Assembly (NCBI RefSeq): GCF_019931675.1
Contig: NZ_CP082922.1
Span: forward strand, 1,188,501-1,252,500
Length of the DNA stretch: 64,000 nucleotides
Source: Nocardioides rotundus
GTDB taxonomy: Bacteria; Actinomycetota; Actinomycetes; Propionibacteriales; Nocardioidaceae
Reading direction: 5' to 3'
The position numbers and the translations under genes were made by a program. Each line of letters starts with the position of its first letter. Positions within the stretch are counted from its first letter, which is position 1. The notes beneath the pieces are model-generated. The model had not been told where the DNA came from. It ran no database searches and saw only the letters and a list, made by a program, of their open reading frames with translations. Below are positions 18,437-27,335 of the stretch, piece by piece.

Positions 18437-19456
18437 ATGTCGGAGGAGCGCAAGCTCGCCGTGCTCCGGGCGATCGTGGAGGACTACGTCGACACCGAGG
18501 AGCCCGTGGGCTCCAAGGCCCTGGTCGAGCGGCACCAGCTCGGCGTCTCCCCGGCCACCGTGCGCAACGACATGGCGGCGCTGGAGGAGGAGGGCTTCAT
18601 CCGGCAGCCGCACACCAGCGCCGGGCGGGTCCCGACCGACAAGGGCTACCGCCTCTTCGTGGACCGGCTCACCACCGTGAAGCCGATGAGCACCGCGGAG
18701 AAGCGGGCCATCTCGGCCTTCCTCGAGCGCGCGGTCGACCTCGACGACGTGGTGCAGCGCTCGGTCCGGCTGCTGGCGCAGCTGACCCAGCAGGTCGCCG
18801 TGGTGCAGTACCCCACCCTCTCCGGCTCCACTGTGCGGCACGTGGAGCTGGTGGCCATGCAGCCCACGCGGCTGCTGGTCGTGCTCATCCTGTCCACCGG
18901 GCGGGTCGAGCAGCGCCTGGCCGACCTGCCGCGCGAGCTGGACGAGGACGGGCTCGCCGCCCTGCGCTCGCGGGTCCTGCACGCCGTCACCGGGGCGCGC
19001 ATCCAGGAGGCGACGACCGCGCTGAGCGAGCTCACCGAGGACGGCCACCCCGACGCCGACATCGCAGCAGTGGTCTCCGCCGCGCTGGTGGAGGCCATGT
19101 CGGACCACCGCTCCGACGAGCGGGTCGCCATCGGGGGTACGGCGAACCTCGCCCGGTTCGGCGACAACTTCGACACCGGGCTGCGGCCGCTGCTGGAGGC
19201 GCTGGAGGAGCACGTCGTGCTGCTCACGCTGCTCGGCGAGGCGCAGTCCGGCGGCGCGGTCACCGTGCGGATCGGTCACGAGGGGCCGATCAGCGAGCTG
19301 TCCTCCACCTCGGTGGTGGCCACCGGCTACGGCCCCGGCCAGGAGGCGCTGGCCTCCCTCGGCGTGGTCGGCCCGACCCGGATGGACTACCCCGGAAGCA
19401 TGGCCGCGGTGCGCGCCGTCGCCCGCTACGTCTCCCGCATCCTCGAGCAGGCCTGA
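18437..19456 (+). CDS. hrcA: Heat-inducible transcription repressor HrcA
   Basis: 339 residues. N-terminal winged helix ([58 protein letters not shown]) followed by the GAF-like HrcA dimerisation core and a C-terminal [20 protein letters not shown]. It represses chaperone genes through CIRCE. ATG 18437 has GAGGAGGCCGAG upstream. Next gene dnaJ follows after 55 bp, the usual actinobacterial hrcA-dnaJ arrangement. Confidence 0.97.
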   Translation: MSEERKLAVLRAIVEDYVDTEEPVGSKALVERHQLGVSPATVRNDMAALEEEGFIRQPHTSAGRVPTDKGYRLFVDRLTTVKPMSTAEKRAISAFLERAVDLDDVVQRSVRLLAQLTQQVAVVQYPTLSGSTVRHVELVAMQPTRLLVVLILSTGRVEQRLADLPRELDEDGLAALRSRVLHAVTGARIQEATTALSELTEDGHPDADIAAVVSAALVEAMSDHRSDERVAIGGTANLARFGDNFDTGLRPLLEALEEHVVLLTLLGEAQSGGAVTVRIGHEGPISELSSTSVVATGYGPGQEALASLGVVGPTRMDYPGSMAAVRAVARYVSRILEQA

Positions 19457-19511
19457 CCGGCCGCCGATCCCGACCCAGACCCAGCAGACCTCAGGAAGAA
19501 GCAGACCAACA

Positions 19512-20678
19512 GTGAGCCAGGACCTCTACGAGCTCCTCGGAGTCGACCGCGACGCCGACGGCGACGCCATCAAGCGGGCCTACCGCAAGCTGGCGCGCCA
19601 GCTGCACCCCGACGTGAACCCGGACCCGGAGTCCCAGGACCGCTTCAAGGCCGTCTCGCACGCCTACGAGGTGCTCTCGGACCCCCAGAAGCGCGCTGCC
19701 TACGACCGCGGGGGTGACCCGTTCGGCGGCTTCGGCGGCTTCGGCGGCGCCGAGGGCCAGGGCTTCTCCTTCACCGACATCATGGACGCCTTCTTCGGCG
19801 GCGCCGCCGCCCAGCAGGGCCGCGGCCCCCGACCCCGGCAGCGCCGCGGCCAGGACGCGCTCGTGCGGATGGACATCGACCTGGCCGAGGCCGCGTTCGG
19901 CACCGCGCGCGAGCTCAAGGTCGACACCGCGGTGGAGTGCACCACCTGCCACGGCGAGGGCACCGCCCCCGGCACCCACCCGGTCACCTGCACCACCTGC
20001 CACGGCCAGGGCGAGGTAGCCCAGGTCCAGCGCTCGCTCCTCGGGGAGATCCGGACCCTGCGTCCGTGCCCGGCCTGCCGCGGCTACGGCACCCTGATCG
20101 AGGACCCGTGCCGCGAGTGCTCCGGCGACGGCCGGGTCCGCGCCCGCCGCAGCCTCACGGTGAAGATCCCGGCGGGCGTCGACAACGGCACCCGCGTGCA
20201 GCTGTCCGGTGAGGGCGAGGTCGGCCCCGGCGGCGGGCCCGCCGGCGACCTCTACGTCGAGCTGCACGTCGAGCCCCACCCGCGCTTCACCCGCCACGGC
20301 GCCGACCTGCACTGCACCGTCACGCTGCCGATGACCGCGGCCGCGCTGGGCACCACGCTGACCCTGCCGACGCTCGAGGCGGACCTGGACGACGCCGAGG
20401 ACGACGTGCAGCGCGACTTCGAGGTGGAGATCAAGCCCGGCACCCAGTCCGGGACCGAGCTGGTGCAGCGCGAGCTGGGCGTGCCCGGACTGCGCGGCGG
20501 CCGGGGCGACCTGGTCGTCACCGTGGACGTGGAGACCCCCACCCGGCTCGACGACCGCCAGCGAGAGCTGCTGCGCGAGCTCGCCGGGCTGCGCAAGGAG
20601 GAGTCGCCCACCGGGGACGTCCGGCCCGAGCAGAAGTCGGTCTTCAGCCGATTCCGCGACGCGTTCAACCAGCACTGA
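19512..20678 (+). CDS. dnaJ: Chaperone DnaJ (DnaJ2 type)
   Basis: 388 residues. J domain with HPD at 32-34, a Gly/Phe-rich linker (GGFGGFGGAEGQGFSF), then the zinc centre with four Cys-x-x-Cys-x-Gly-x-Gly motifs (CTTCHGEG, CTTCHGQG, CPACRGYG, CRECSGDG) and the C-terminal substrate domain. Co-chaperone of DnaK. GTG start after CAGGAAG. The hrcA-linked copy in actinobacteria is the second DnaJ; the dnaK-linked one would be elsewhere. Its stop shares one base with the rsmE start. Confidence 0.97.
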   Translation: MSQDLYELLGVDRDADGDAIKRAYRKLARQLHPDVNPDPESQDRFKAVSHAYEVLSDPQKRAAYDRGGDPFGGFGGFGGAEGQGFSFTDIMDAFFGGAAAQQGRGPRPRQRRGQDALVRMDIDLAEAAFGTARELKVDTAVECTTCHGEGTAPGTHPVTCTTCHGQGEVAQVQRSLLGEIRTLRPCPACRGYGTLIEDPCRECSGDGRVRARRSLTVKIPAGVDNGTRVQLSGEGEVGPGGGPAGDLYVELHVEPHPRFTRHGADLHCTVTLPMTAAALGTTLTLPTLEADLDDAEDDVQRDFEVEIKPGTQSGTELVQRELGVPGLRGGRGDLVVTVDVETPTRLDDRQRELLRELAGLRKEESPTGDVRPEQKSVFSRFRDAFNQH

Positions 20679-21418
20679 TGTCCCTCCCGACCCACCTGGT
20701 CGACGCGCTGGGCGAGGCCGTCCCGGGTGCGACGGTGGCCGTGGAGGGGGACGAGGCGCATCACGCGGTGGCCGTACGCCGGCTCCGCGCCGGCGAGCGG
20801 CTGGTCCTCACCGACGGCGCCGGGACCCGGGTGCTCGGCGAGGTCGCCGAGGCCGGCAAGCGTCGTCTGGAGGTGACCGTGCTCGAGGTCGAGCGGCTGC
20901 CCGAGCCCCGGCCCGCGGTCACCGTGGTGCAGGCCCTGCCCAAGGGCGACCGCGGCGAGCGCGCGGTGGAGATGCTCACCGAGATCGGCTGCGCCACCAT
21001 CGTCCCGTGGGCCGCCGAGCGCTCGGTCGCCGTGTGGCGCGGCGAGCGGGCCGCCAAGGGCGTCGCGAAGTGGCGGGCCACCGCCCGGGAGGCGGCCAAG
21101 CAGGCGCGCCGGGCCTGGCTGCCGGAGGTGACCGAGCTGCACTCCACCGACGACGTCGCCGCCCTGGTGGCCGACGCCGACCTGGCGGTCGTGCTGCACG
21201 AGGCGAGCGAGCGGGCCCTCGCGTGGGTGGAGCTGCCCGCGGACGGCACGATCCTCGTGGTGGTCGGCCCCGAGGGCGGCCTGACCGACGCCGAGGTCGA
21301 CGCGCTGACGGCGGCCGGCGCGGTCGACGTACGCCTCGGAACCGAGGTCCTGCGCACGTCGACCGCCGGCGTCGCCGCCGTGGCCGCCCTGCTGTCGCGG
21401 ACCGATCGCTGGCGCTGA
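20678..21418 (+). CDS. rsmE: 16S rRNA (uracil-1498-N3)-methyltransferase RsmE
   Basis: 246 residues. N-terminal PUA-like domain (VAVEGDEAHHAVAVRRLRAGERLVL) and a C-terminal SPOUT fold with the SAM-knot signatures VVVGPEGGLTDAEVDAL and LGTEVLRTSTAGVAA. Methylates U1498 of 16S rRNA in the 30S subunit. Directly coupled to dnaJ (overlap of one base), as in many actinobacteria. Confidence 0.95.
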   Translation: MSLPTHLVDALGEAVPGATVAVEGDEAHHAVAVRRLRAGERLVLTDGAGTRVLGEVAEAGKRRLEVTVLEVERLPEPRPAVTVVQALPKGDRGERAVEMLTEIGCATIVPWAAERSVAVWRGERAAKGVAKWRATAREAAKQARRAWLPEVTELHSTDDVAALVADADLAVVLHEASERALAWVELPADGTILVVVGPEGGLTDAEVDALTAAGAVDVRLGTEVLRTSTAGVAAVAALLSRTDRWR

Positions 21419-21420
21419 CC

Positions 21421-22374
21421 TCAGCGCAGGGTGACGTCCCGCTCGTCGTTGAAGATCCCCGACCCCTCGGACCCGCCCGTGGGGTCGTCGGTGGAGCAGC
21501 GGACCGTCGCCGGGCCGGGCTCGGCGCCCTTGCGCGGCAGCCGCCCCTCGAACGGGAAGAGCTTGTCGCCCATGTAGCTCTCGGCGGTGAACGGCGCCTC
21601 CGAGAGCACCTCGCCGTCCCGGATCAGCCGGCACACGACGTTGCCCTCGAAGGAGTTCGCCACGCCCTCGATCCGGATCTGCCTCCCGGTCAGGCTCGCG
21701 CCGGCCTCCGGGGTGGTGATGCTCACCAGGTTGAGCGCCTTGAGGGCGCGGTCCTGGCGGATGCCGTTGCTGGTGTCGATGCCGAGCACCATGGCGGGCT
21801 CGCCCTCGAACGTGAAAGTGACCGGCCGTCGGGCCTGGGCGACGCCCTGCAGGGTGTAGACCATCTGCTGGATCGCCTGGTGCGCCTGACGTGCCGTCAT
21901 CCCCTGCGGGCGGCGGCTCAGCCCGTTGTCGGCCAGGGCGACGGTGATGGTGGATTCGTCGTCCTGGACGCCGGTGACCTCTCCGCCGGGCCACAGGGTG
22001 CGGTAGGTGTCGTTGGCCGGGTCGCCGGAGGTCACCAGGTTCGCGGCCGCCAGCAGCGGGTCCTCGGACTCCACGCCGGTGAACTCGCGGACCAGCCGGG
22101 GTCCGGCCTTCTGCGTGCTCACGGCGTAGTAGACGGGCACCACCGTCCGACCCTCGGCCGATGACCCTGAGGAGGGCGGTGAGGCGGCGGCCGGGGCGCT
22201 GGACTCGCTCTCGGGGGTCGGCGAGGGCGAGTCCTCGGCGGCGCTCGAGGACTCGCCCTCGGGGGACCCGGAGGTGTCGGAGGATGCCTGGTCGGCGGTC
22301 TGGGACCCGCAGCCTGCGAGCAGCACGGTGGTGGCTACGACCGCGGAACGGCGAAGGGCATGGGAGAGGGTCAT
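21421..22374 (-). CDS. Lipoprotein with GerMN and Gmad2-type domains
   Basis: About 317 residues. Signal ends in VLLAGC (lipid-modified Cys). A long Ser/Pro/Glu linker is followed by a GerMN domain (VVPVYYAVSTQKAGPRLVRE, DPLLAAANLVTSG) and a C-terminal immunoglobulin-like Gmad2 domain (LTGRQIRIEGVANSFEGNVV). Attached to the outer face of the membrane. The pairing is known from spore-germination proteins but occurs in non-sporing actinobacteria too, so germination is not implied. ATG 22374 chosen since TAGCGT (22387-22382, minus strand) ends 7 nt before it; ATG 22380 is a close alternative. Ends two bases from the rsmE stop. Confidence 0.8.
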   Translation of the reverse strand: MTLSHALRRSAVVATTVLLAGCGSQTADQASSDTSGSPEGESSSAAEDSPSPTPESESSAPAAASPPSSGSSAEGRTVVPVYYAVSTQKAGPRLVREFTGVESEDPLLAAANLVTSGDPANDTYRTLWPGGEVTGVQDDESTITVALADNGLSRRPQGMTARQAHQAIQQMVYTLQGVAQARRPVTFTFEGEPAMVLGIDTSNGIRQDRALKALNLVSITTPEAGASLTGRQIRIEGVANSFEGNVVCRLIRDGEVLSEAPFTAESYMGDKLFPFEGRLPRKGAEPGPATVRCSTDDPTGGSEGSGIFNDERDVTLR

Positions 22375-22445
22375 GGTCATCACGCTAGTGGGACGCATGA
22401 GGCTGGTGGTCGGTTGCACCCGCGACACTCCGGGCGGGTCGTGCC

Positions 22446-22451
22446 TATGCT
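22446..22451 (+). promoter_or_regulatory. -10 element of the HIT gene, leaderless type
   Basis: TATGCT ends 7 nt before the ATG at 22459. This favours that start over the in-frame ATG at 22447, which is part of the hexamer itself. Confidence 0.5.
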
Positions 22452-22458
22452 GCCTGTC

Positions 22459-22809
22459 ATGAGCGATCGGGACCCGGACTGCCTGTTCTGCAAGATCGTC
22501 GCGGGCGAGGTGCCCGCCGACATCGTGCTGGAGAACGACGAGGCGGTGGCCTTCCGCGACATCAACCCGCAGGCGCCGACGCACGTGCTGGTGATCCCCA
22601 AGGTGCACCAGCCGAACGCGGCCGAGCTCGCCCGGAACGCCCCGGACGCGCTCGCGGGGGTCTTCACCACCGCGGCCGAGGTGGCCGCGGGGGAGGGCCT
22701 GGAGGACTACCGCGCGGTGTTCAACACCGGCGCGGGGGTGGGGCAGACGGTCTTCCACGCCCACCTGCACGTCCTCGGCGGACGCGACTTCGCCTGGCCG
22801 CCCGGCTGA
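22459..22809 (+). CDS. HIT-family nucleotide hydrolase
   Basis: 116 residues. Histidine-triad fold of the Hint type: [20 protein letters not shown] at the N-terminus, [18 protein letters not shown], and the catalytic HAHLHVLGG near the C-terminus. Likely hydrolyses adenosine phosphoramidates or similar. Cys-x-x-Cys at the N-terminus may bind zinc with His. Lies upstream of phoH; the 75-bp gap carries a separate phoH promoter. Confidence 0.93.
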   Translation: MSDRDPDCLFCKIVAGEVPADIVLENDEAVAFRDINPQAPTHVLVIPKVHQPNAAELARNAPDALAGVFTTAAEVAAGEGLEDYRAVFNTGAGVGQTVFHAHLHVLGGRDFAWPPG

Positions 22810-22869
22810 GCCGGACCACCGCCTGCCCCCACGTCCGGGACGGGCGGGAAAACCCCTGGCGGACCGCCC

Positions 22870-22875
22870 TAGACT
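22870..22875 (+). promoter_or_regulatory. phoH -10 element
   Basis: TAGACT ends 9 nt before the phoH ATG. The intervening GGAGGGG could act as a very short leader ribosome site, so transcription may begin within it or at the ATG. Confidence 0.45.
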
Positions 22876-22884
22876 GGAGGGGCG

Positions 22885-23895
22885 ATGACACAGACACCCA
22901 CCCAGACCACTCGGCACACCGTCGTGGTGCCGCCCAGCGTCGACATGGTCAGCGTCCTCGGCCCCGCCGACGAGCACCTGGCCCTGATCGAGGACGCCTT
23001 CGCCGCCGACGTCCACGTCCGCGGCAACCGGATCACCCTGGCCGGCGAGCCCGGCGAGGTCGCCCTGGCCGAGCGGCTGCTCGACGAGCTGGTGACGATC
23101 ATCCGCACCGGTCAGGGCGTCACGCCCGAGTCGGTCGAGCGGATCATCGGCATGCTCCGCGAGGAGACCCAGGAGCGGCCGGCCGACGTGCTGAGCCTCA
23201 ACATCCTCTCCAACCGCGGTCGCACCATCCGCCCCAAGACGCTGAACCAGAAGCGGTACGTCGACGCGATCGACCAGCACACCGTCACCTTCGGCATCGG
23301 CCCGGCCGGCACCGGCAAGACCTACCTGGCGATGGCCAAGGCGGTCCAGGCGCTGCAGGCCAAGGAGGTCAACCGGATCATCCTGACCCGCCCGGCGGTC
23401 GAGGCCGGCGAGCGGCTGGGCTTCCTGCCCGGGACGCTGAGCGAGAAGATCGACCCCTACCTGCGGCCGCTCTACGACGCCCTGCACGACATGGTGGACC
23501 CGGAGTCGATCCCGAAGCTGATCGCCGCCGGCACCGTCGAGGTGGCGCCCTTGGCCTACATGCGCGGGCGCACCCTCAACGACTCCTTCGTGATCCTCGA
23601 CGAGGCGCAGAACACCACGCCGGAGCAGATGAAGATGTTCCTGACCCGGCTCGGCTTCGGCTCCAAGATCGTGGTCACCGGCGACATCACCCAGGTCGAC
23701 CTGCCCGGCGGGACCCGCTCGGGCCTGCGGATCGTCTCGGAGATCCTCACCGGCATCGAGGACGTCTCCTTCAACCGGCTCACCTCTCACGACGTGGTCC
23801 GGCACAAGCTGGTGGGCCGGATCGTCGCGGCGTACGACGACTTCGACGCGCGGCAGGAGGAGCAGGTCCAGGCCCGCCGGGAGGAGCGCCGGTGA
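22885..23895 (+). CDS. phoH: PhoH family ATPase (PhoH-like)
   Basis: 336 residues. N-terminal KH-like part ([22 protein letters not shown]) followed by a PhoH ATPase domain with Walker A GPAGTGKT near 138, [28 protein letters not shown] (split here: Walker [10 protein letters not shown]) and the [12 protein letters not shown] arginine-finger region. Linked to RNA metabolism and ribosome quality control by its constant association with ybeY, which overlaps it by four bases here. Confidence 0.93.
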   Translation: MTQTPTQTTRHTVVVPPSVDMVSVLGPADEHLALIEDAFAADVHVRGNRITLAGEPGEVALAERLLDELVTIIRTGQGVTPESVERIIGMLREETQERPADVLSLNILSNRGRTIRPKTLNQKRYVDAIDQHTVTFGIGPAGTGKTYLAMAKAVQALQAKEVNRIILTRPAVEAGERLGFLPGTLSEKIDPYLRPLYDALHDMVDPESIPKLIAAGTVEVAPLAYMRGRTLNDSFVILDEAQNTTPEQMKMFLTRLGFGSKIVVTGDITQVDLPGGTRSGLRIVSEILTGIEDVSFNRLTSHDVVRHKLVGRIVAAYDDFDARQEEQVQARREERR

Positions 23896-24353
23896 GCATC
23901 GAGGTGCTCGACGAGTCGGGCCGCGGCGTCGACGTACGCCGTCTCTCTGAGCTCGGCAGGTTCGTGATGGACCGGATGCGGGTGCACCCGCTCGCGGAGC
24001 TGTGCATCAAGGCGGTCGACGAGGAGACCATCGCCGAGCTCAACGAGCAGTGGATGGAGAAGGAGGGCCCGACCGACGTGCTGGCCTTCCCGATGGACGA
24101 GCTGCGCCCCGGGCTGGTCAACGAAGAGCCCGAGGAGGGCGTGCTCGGGGACCTGGTGCTGTGCCCGGTCGTCGCAGAGCGGCAGGGCGAGGAGGCCGGC
24201 CACGGCACGGTGGCCGAGCTGGACTTCCTCACCGTGCACGGGATCTTGCACCTCCTCGGCTTCGACCACGCCGAGCCCGAGGAGCACCGGGAGATGTTCG
24301 GACTCCAGGCCGACCTGCTGCAGCAGTGGCGGTCCTCGGACGCGGGCGCGTGA
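23892..24353 (+). CDS. ybeY: Endoribonuclease YbeY
   Basis: 153 residues. Zinc-dependent RNase needed for 16S rRNA 3'-end maturation and ribosome quality control. The H-x3-H-x5-H motif is complete as [11 protein letters not shown], and [12 protein letters not shown] and LGDLVLCP are present. GTG start overlaps the phoH stop by four bases. In many actinobacteria a CBS-domain CorC gene follows; here a deaminase-like gene follows directly with its own promoter. Confidence 0.96.
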   Translation: MSIEVLDESGRGVDVRRLSELGRFVMDRMRVHPLAELCIKAVDEETIAELNEQWMEKEGPTDVLAFPMDELRPGLVNEEPEEGVLGDLVLCPVVAERQGEEAGHGTVAELDFLTVHGILHLLGFDHAEPEEHREMFGLQADLLQQWRSSDAGA

Positions 24354-24370
24354 GAGCCGGCCGGGAGCCC

Positions 24371-24376
24371 TAGGCT
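24371..24376 (+). promoter_or_regulatory. -10 element before the deaminase-like gene
   Basis: TAGGCT ends 7 nt before ATG 24384, giving a likely leaderless transcript for the deaminase-like, SIP and era genes. Confidence 0.5.
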
Positions 24377-24383
24377 GGTGGGC

Positions 24384-24737
24384 ATGCCTGAGCTCGCCCC
24401 CGAGGACGCCAAGCTGGTCACCCTCGCCCGGTCCGTGCGCGCCCGGACCGGCGCGGAGGAGGGGGCGGCGGTCCGTGACAACGACGGGCGCACCTACGCC
24501 GGCGCCAGCGTCGCGCTGCCGTCGCTGACCCTGACCGCGCTCCAGGTCTGCGTGGCCATGGCGGTCTCCTCGGGTGCCCGAGGCCTGGAGGCGGCCGTCG
24601 TGCTGGTCGAGGACCCCGACGTCGACGTGGACGCCGCGGCCGCGGGGGAGCTCGCCGGAGGCGCCGTACCCGTCCTGGTCGGCGACCACAGCGGAACGAT
24701 CGCGCGCACCGACATCACCGACGGCGGCGGCCGGTGA
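24384..24737 (+). CDS. Cytidine-deaminase-like protein lacking zinc ligands
   Basis: 117 residues that follow the fold pattern of small cytidine deaminases: LVTLARSVRARTGAEEGAAVRD, GRTYAGASVALPSLTLTALQV, VSSGARGLEAAVVLVEDPD. The catalytic motifs are absent: there is no His/Cys-Ala-Glu and no Pro-Cys-x-x-Cys. It is therefore unlikely to be a working zinc deaminase. Similar short proteins occur between ybeY/corC and era in other actinobacteria, which argues for a conserved non-enzymatic role rather than decay. Its stop overlaps the next GTG by four bases. Confidence 0.75.
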   Translation: MPELAPEDAKLVTLARSVRARTGAEEGAAVRDNDGRTYAGASVALPSLTLTALQVCVAMAVSSGARGLEAAVVLVEDPDVDVDAAAAGELAGGAVPVLVGDHSGTIARTDITDGGGR

Positions 24738-25516
24738 GCACCCGCGCCCAGCAGCTCGCCGCGACCGTGCTGCGTCGCGAGCAGCTCAGCCCGCATCTGG
24801 TGCGGCTCGTGCTCGGTGGGGACGGGCTGGCCGGCTTCGCGTCCACCGGGATCCCCGACGAGTGGGTCGGGCTCGTGGTGCCCGGCCAGTTCCAGTCCCG
24901 CTACTACACCGTCCGCTCGTGGGCCGGCGGCGAGCTCACCCTCGACGTGGTGGTCCACGACGAGGGGCTGGTGACGGAGTGGGCGATGCAGGACTGCGTC
25001 GGCGACACGGTCACCGTGACCGAGCCGAAGGGCTCCTACGACCCGCCCCCGAGCGCCGGCTGGCTGCTGCTGGTCGGCGACCTCACCGCGATGCCCGCGA
25101 TGGCCCGGATCGCCGAGGAGACCCCGGTCGCCGATGTGCGGATCCTCGCCGAGGCCCCCGACCACCTGCCCGGCTACCTGCCCGCCTCGGCGAGCGTCAC
25201 CTGGCTGGCCCCACCGGGCCAGGGCGCCTCCGCGCTCGCCGAGGCCGTCGAGGGCCTGGAGTGGCCCGAGGGCACGGGCTACTTCTGGATGGCCGGGGAG
25301 TCCGCGCAGATGCGGGCGATCCGCAAGCACCTGATGCGGGTGCGGCAGCTGCCGAGCAGCGACTACGACGTGATGGGCTACTGGCGCGGCGGGGCCCGGC
25401 GGCAGCCCCGCGCGGTCGACCCCGGGCCGATCTACCGCGCCGGCAAGGCCGCGGGGAAGACCGACGAGGAGATCTGGGCGGACTACGACGCCGCCCGGGA
25501 GGGTGAGGACTCATGA
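24734..25516 (+). CDS. Siderophore-interacting protein (FAD-binding reductase)
   Basis: 260 residues. FAD-binding SIP family: the flavin signature SRYYTVRSW (R-x-Y-T-x-R), VVHDEGLVTEWAMQ and the NAD(P)H-domain LLLVGDLTAMPAMARI, ending with GYFWMAGESAQMRAIRKHL and YWRGG. Reduces ferric siderophores in the cytoplasm. Not next to any siderophore uptake gene; here it is translationally coupled between a deaminase-like gene and era. Confidence 0.88.
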   Translation: MSTRAQQLAATVLRREQLSPHLVRLVLGGDGLAGFASTGIPDEWVGLVVPGQFQSRYYTVRSWAGGELTLDVVVHDEGLVTEWAMQDCVGDTVTVTEPKGSYDPPPSAGWLLLVGDLTAMPAMARIAEETPVADVRILAEAPDHLPGYLPASASVTWLAPPGQGASALAEAVEGLEWPEGTGYFWMAGESAQMRAIRKHLMRVRQLPSSDYDVMGYWRGGARRQPRAVDPGPIYRAGKAAGKTDEEIWADYDAAREGEDS

Positions 25517-26478
25517 GCGACCTGCCACCCCCGGCTCCCGCACCGGCGATGCCGGCCTTCGACGAGGGCTTCCGCTCCGGCTTCGCCTGCTTCGTCGGCC
25601 GCCCCAACGCCGGCAAGTCCACGCTGACCAACGCGCTGGTCGGGCAGAAGATCGCGATCACGAGCGATAAGCCGCAGACCACCCGCTCCACCGTGCGCGG
25701 CATCGTGCACCGCCCGGACGGCCAGCTGATCCTGGTGGACACCCCGGGCCTCCACCGCCCGCGCACCCTGCTGGGCGAGCGGCTCAACGACCTGGTCCGC
25801 ACCACGTGGTCGGAGGTGGACGTGGTGGCCTGCTGCTTCCCGGTCAACGAGAAGCCCGGCCCGGGGGACCGCTTCCTGGTCTCGGAGGTCGCCAAGGTGC
25901 GCCGTACCCCCCGGATCGCGGTGGTCACCAAGACCGACCTCGCCACGCCCGAGCAGGTCGGCGCCCAGCTGCTCGCTGTCGCCGAGCTGGGCCGGGAGAC
26001 CGGCGCTGAGTGGGAGGAGATCGTGCCGGTGTCCGCGCATGCGCACGACCAGGTGGACCTGCTGGCCGACCTGCTGCTCGCGCGGATGCCGGAGGGACCA
26101 CCGCTCTACCCCGACGGCGAGCTGACCGATGCGCCCGAGGAGACGCTCGCCGCCGAGCTGATCCGGGAGGCCGCCCTGGACGGCGTCCGGGACGAGCTCC
26201 CGCACTCGATCGCCGTGGTGGTCGAGGAGATGGGGCTGCGCGAGGGCCGGGACGAGGACCGGCCGCTGCTCGACATCCATGCGGTGGTGTACGTCGAGCG
26301 CGACTCGCAGAAGGGGATCGTGATCGGCCGTCGCGGTGCCCGCCTGCGCGAGGTGGGCCGGGCCGCGCGGACCCAGATCGAGGCGCTCCTCGGCACGCCG
26401 GTCTTCCTCGACCTGCAGGTCAAGGTCGCCAAGGACTGGCAGCGCGACCCCCGCCAGCTGCGCAAGCTCGGCTTCTGA
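25513..26478 (+). CDS. era: GTPase Era
   Basis: 321 residues. G1 GRPNAGKST (29-37), the switch region ITSDKPQTTR, G3 DTPGLH, G4 TKTD, then a C-terminal KH domain with GIVIGRRGARLREVGRAAR. Binds the 3' end of 16S rRNA and assists 30S maturation, which fits its position downstream of ybeY. ATG start at 25513 overlaps the preceding stop. The stop lies six bases from a convergent gene. Confidence 0.97.
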   Translation: MSDLPPPAPAPAMPAFDEGFRSGFACFVGRPNAGKSTLTNALVGQKIAITSDKPQTTRSTVRGIVHRPDGQLILVDTPGLHRPRTLLGERLNDLVRTTWSEVDVVACCFPVNEKPGPGDRFLVSEVAKVRRTPRIAVVTKTDLATPEQVGAQLLAVAELGRETGAEWEEIVPVSAHAHDQVDLLADLLLARMPEGPPLYPDGELTDAPEETLAAELIREAALDGVRDELPHSIAVVVEEMGLREGRDEDRPLLDIHAVVYVERDSQKGIVIGRRGARLREVGRAARTQIEALLGTPVFLDLQVKVAKDWQRDPRQLRKLGF

Positions 26479-26483
26479 CCGCC

Positions 26484-27335
26484 TCAGGCGTCCGGGGCCC
26501 AGCACAGCCCCCAGCGCTGTCCCTCGCGCCACTGTTCGCGGGTCGGCCAGTCCATCGCCCACTCGTAGTCGAGGCTGTTCGCGGCCCGGGAGCGGGCGGC
26601 CGCCTGGCAGATGTCCTCGCCGATGGAGCGCAGCCGAGCAGGGCCGGGGTAGCGGCCCGCCGGGCCGTCGAAGGAGTCGATCGCGCGCCAGGAGTGCGGC
26701 CGGGCGCAGACGATCCGGCGGAACTTCGGTGCGCCCGGCTTGGTGGTGCCGCACACGCCGTACCGCTCCCGGCCGGCCGCGGTGCCGAGCACCCCGCGCA
26801 TCCGCCCCTCGAGCCGGGCCAGCTGCCGGTCGTCGGCGAGGGCGATCACGTCGCAGCGGAACCAGTTCGCGCCCGCGTCGGAGGCCTCGATGCTGGGGGA
26901 GAACCAGATGGCGCGGAGCATGCTCAGCCGCAGCTCGCGCGGCGTCGTCCCCAGGAAGCGGGGCAGGCGACGCGGGCACGCCTCGGCGATCTGGCGCTGG
27001 ACCCGGTCGGAGTCCACGGCCAGCAGGTGCCCGCTCACGACCGAGTCGGCCTCGCCGACGAAGAACGTGCTGGAGGTGTGGCGGTCGCCGCAGGGCACCG
27101 GGTCGGCGCCGGTCGTCGGCTTGACCGCCTGGTCGTAGTCGAGGTCGTAGCAGGCCGGCACGGGGGGCCGGGCGGGCTCGGACGCCGGCGTGGGCGTCGG
27201 TGTGGCGCTCGTGCTCGGGCTCTCCGAGGGAGCCGACGTCGCGTCCTCGGCGGGCTGTCCGGCGCTGCAGGCGGAGAGCAGCAGCAGGACCGCGGCGATC
27301 GCCAGGGCACACAGCCGGGTGGCCGGACGTGTCAT
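26484..27335 (-). CDS. Septum-formation-domain lipoprotein
   Basis: 283 residues. Signal ending in LLLLSAC (lipobox), a Ser/Thr/Pro linker, then two septum-formation-type repeats: CYDLDYDQAVKPTTGADPVPC...HTSSTFFVG and FRRIVCARPHSWRAID...CQ. The paired Cys-containing repeats match PF13845. ATG 27335 overlaps the stop of its upstream paralog (ATGA), so the two are coupled. Exported and membrane attached. Role in cell division is a family label only. Confidence 0.8.
   Translation of the reverse strand: MTRPATRLCALAIAAVLLLLSACSAGQPAEDATSAPSESPSTSATPTPTPASEPARPPVPACYDLDYDQAVKPTTGADPVPCGDRHTSSTFFVGEADSVVSGHLLAVDSDRVQRQIAEACPRRLPRFLGTTPRELRLSMLRAIWFSPSIEASDAGANWFRCDVIALADDRQLARLEGRMRGVLGTAAGRERYGVCGTTKPGAPKFRRIVCARPHSWRAIDSFDGPAGRYPGPARLRSIGEDICQAAARSRAANSLDYEWAMDWPTREQWREGQRWGLCWAPDA

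Noticed and set aside
21421..23805. Single minus-strand frame of 794 codons
   Set aside because: Only the part up to about 22380 encodes a lipoprotein; the rest is the shadow of HIT and phoH.
24384..24737. Pseudogene call for the deaminase-like gene
   Set aside because: The frame is intact, coupled and has a promoter; absence of zinc ligands appears to be a property of the family.
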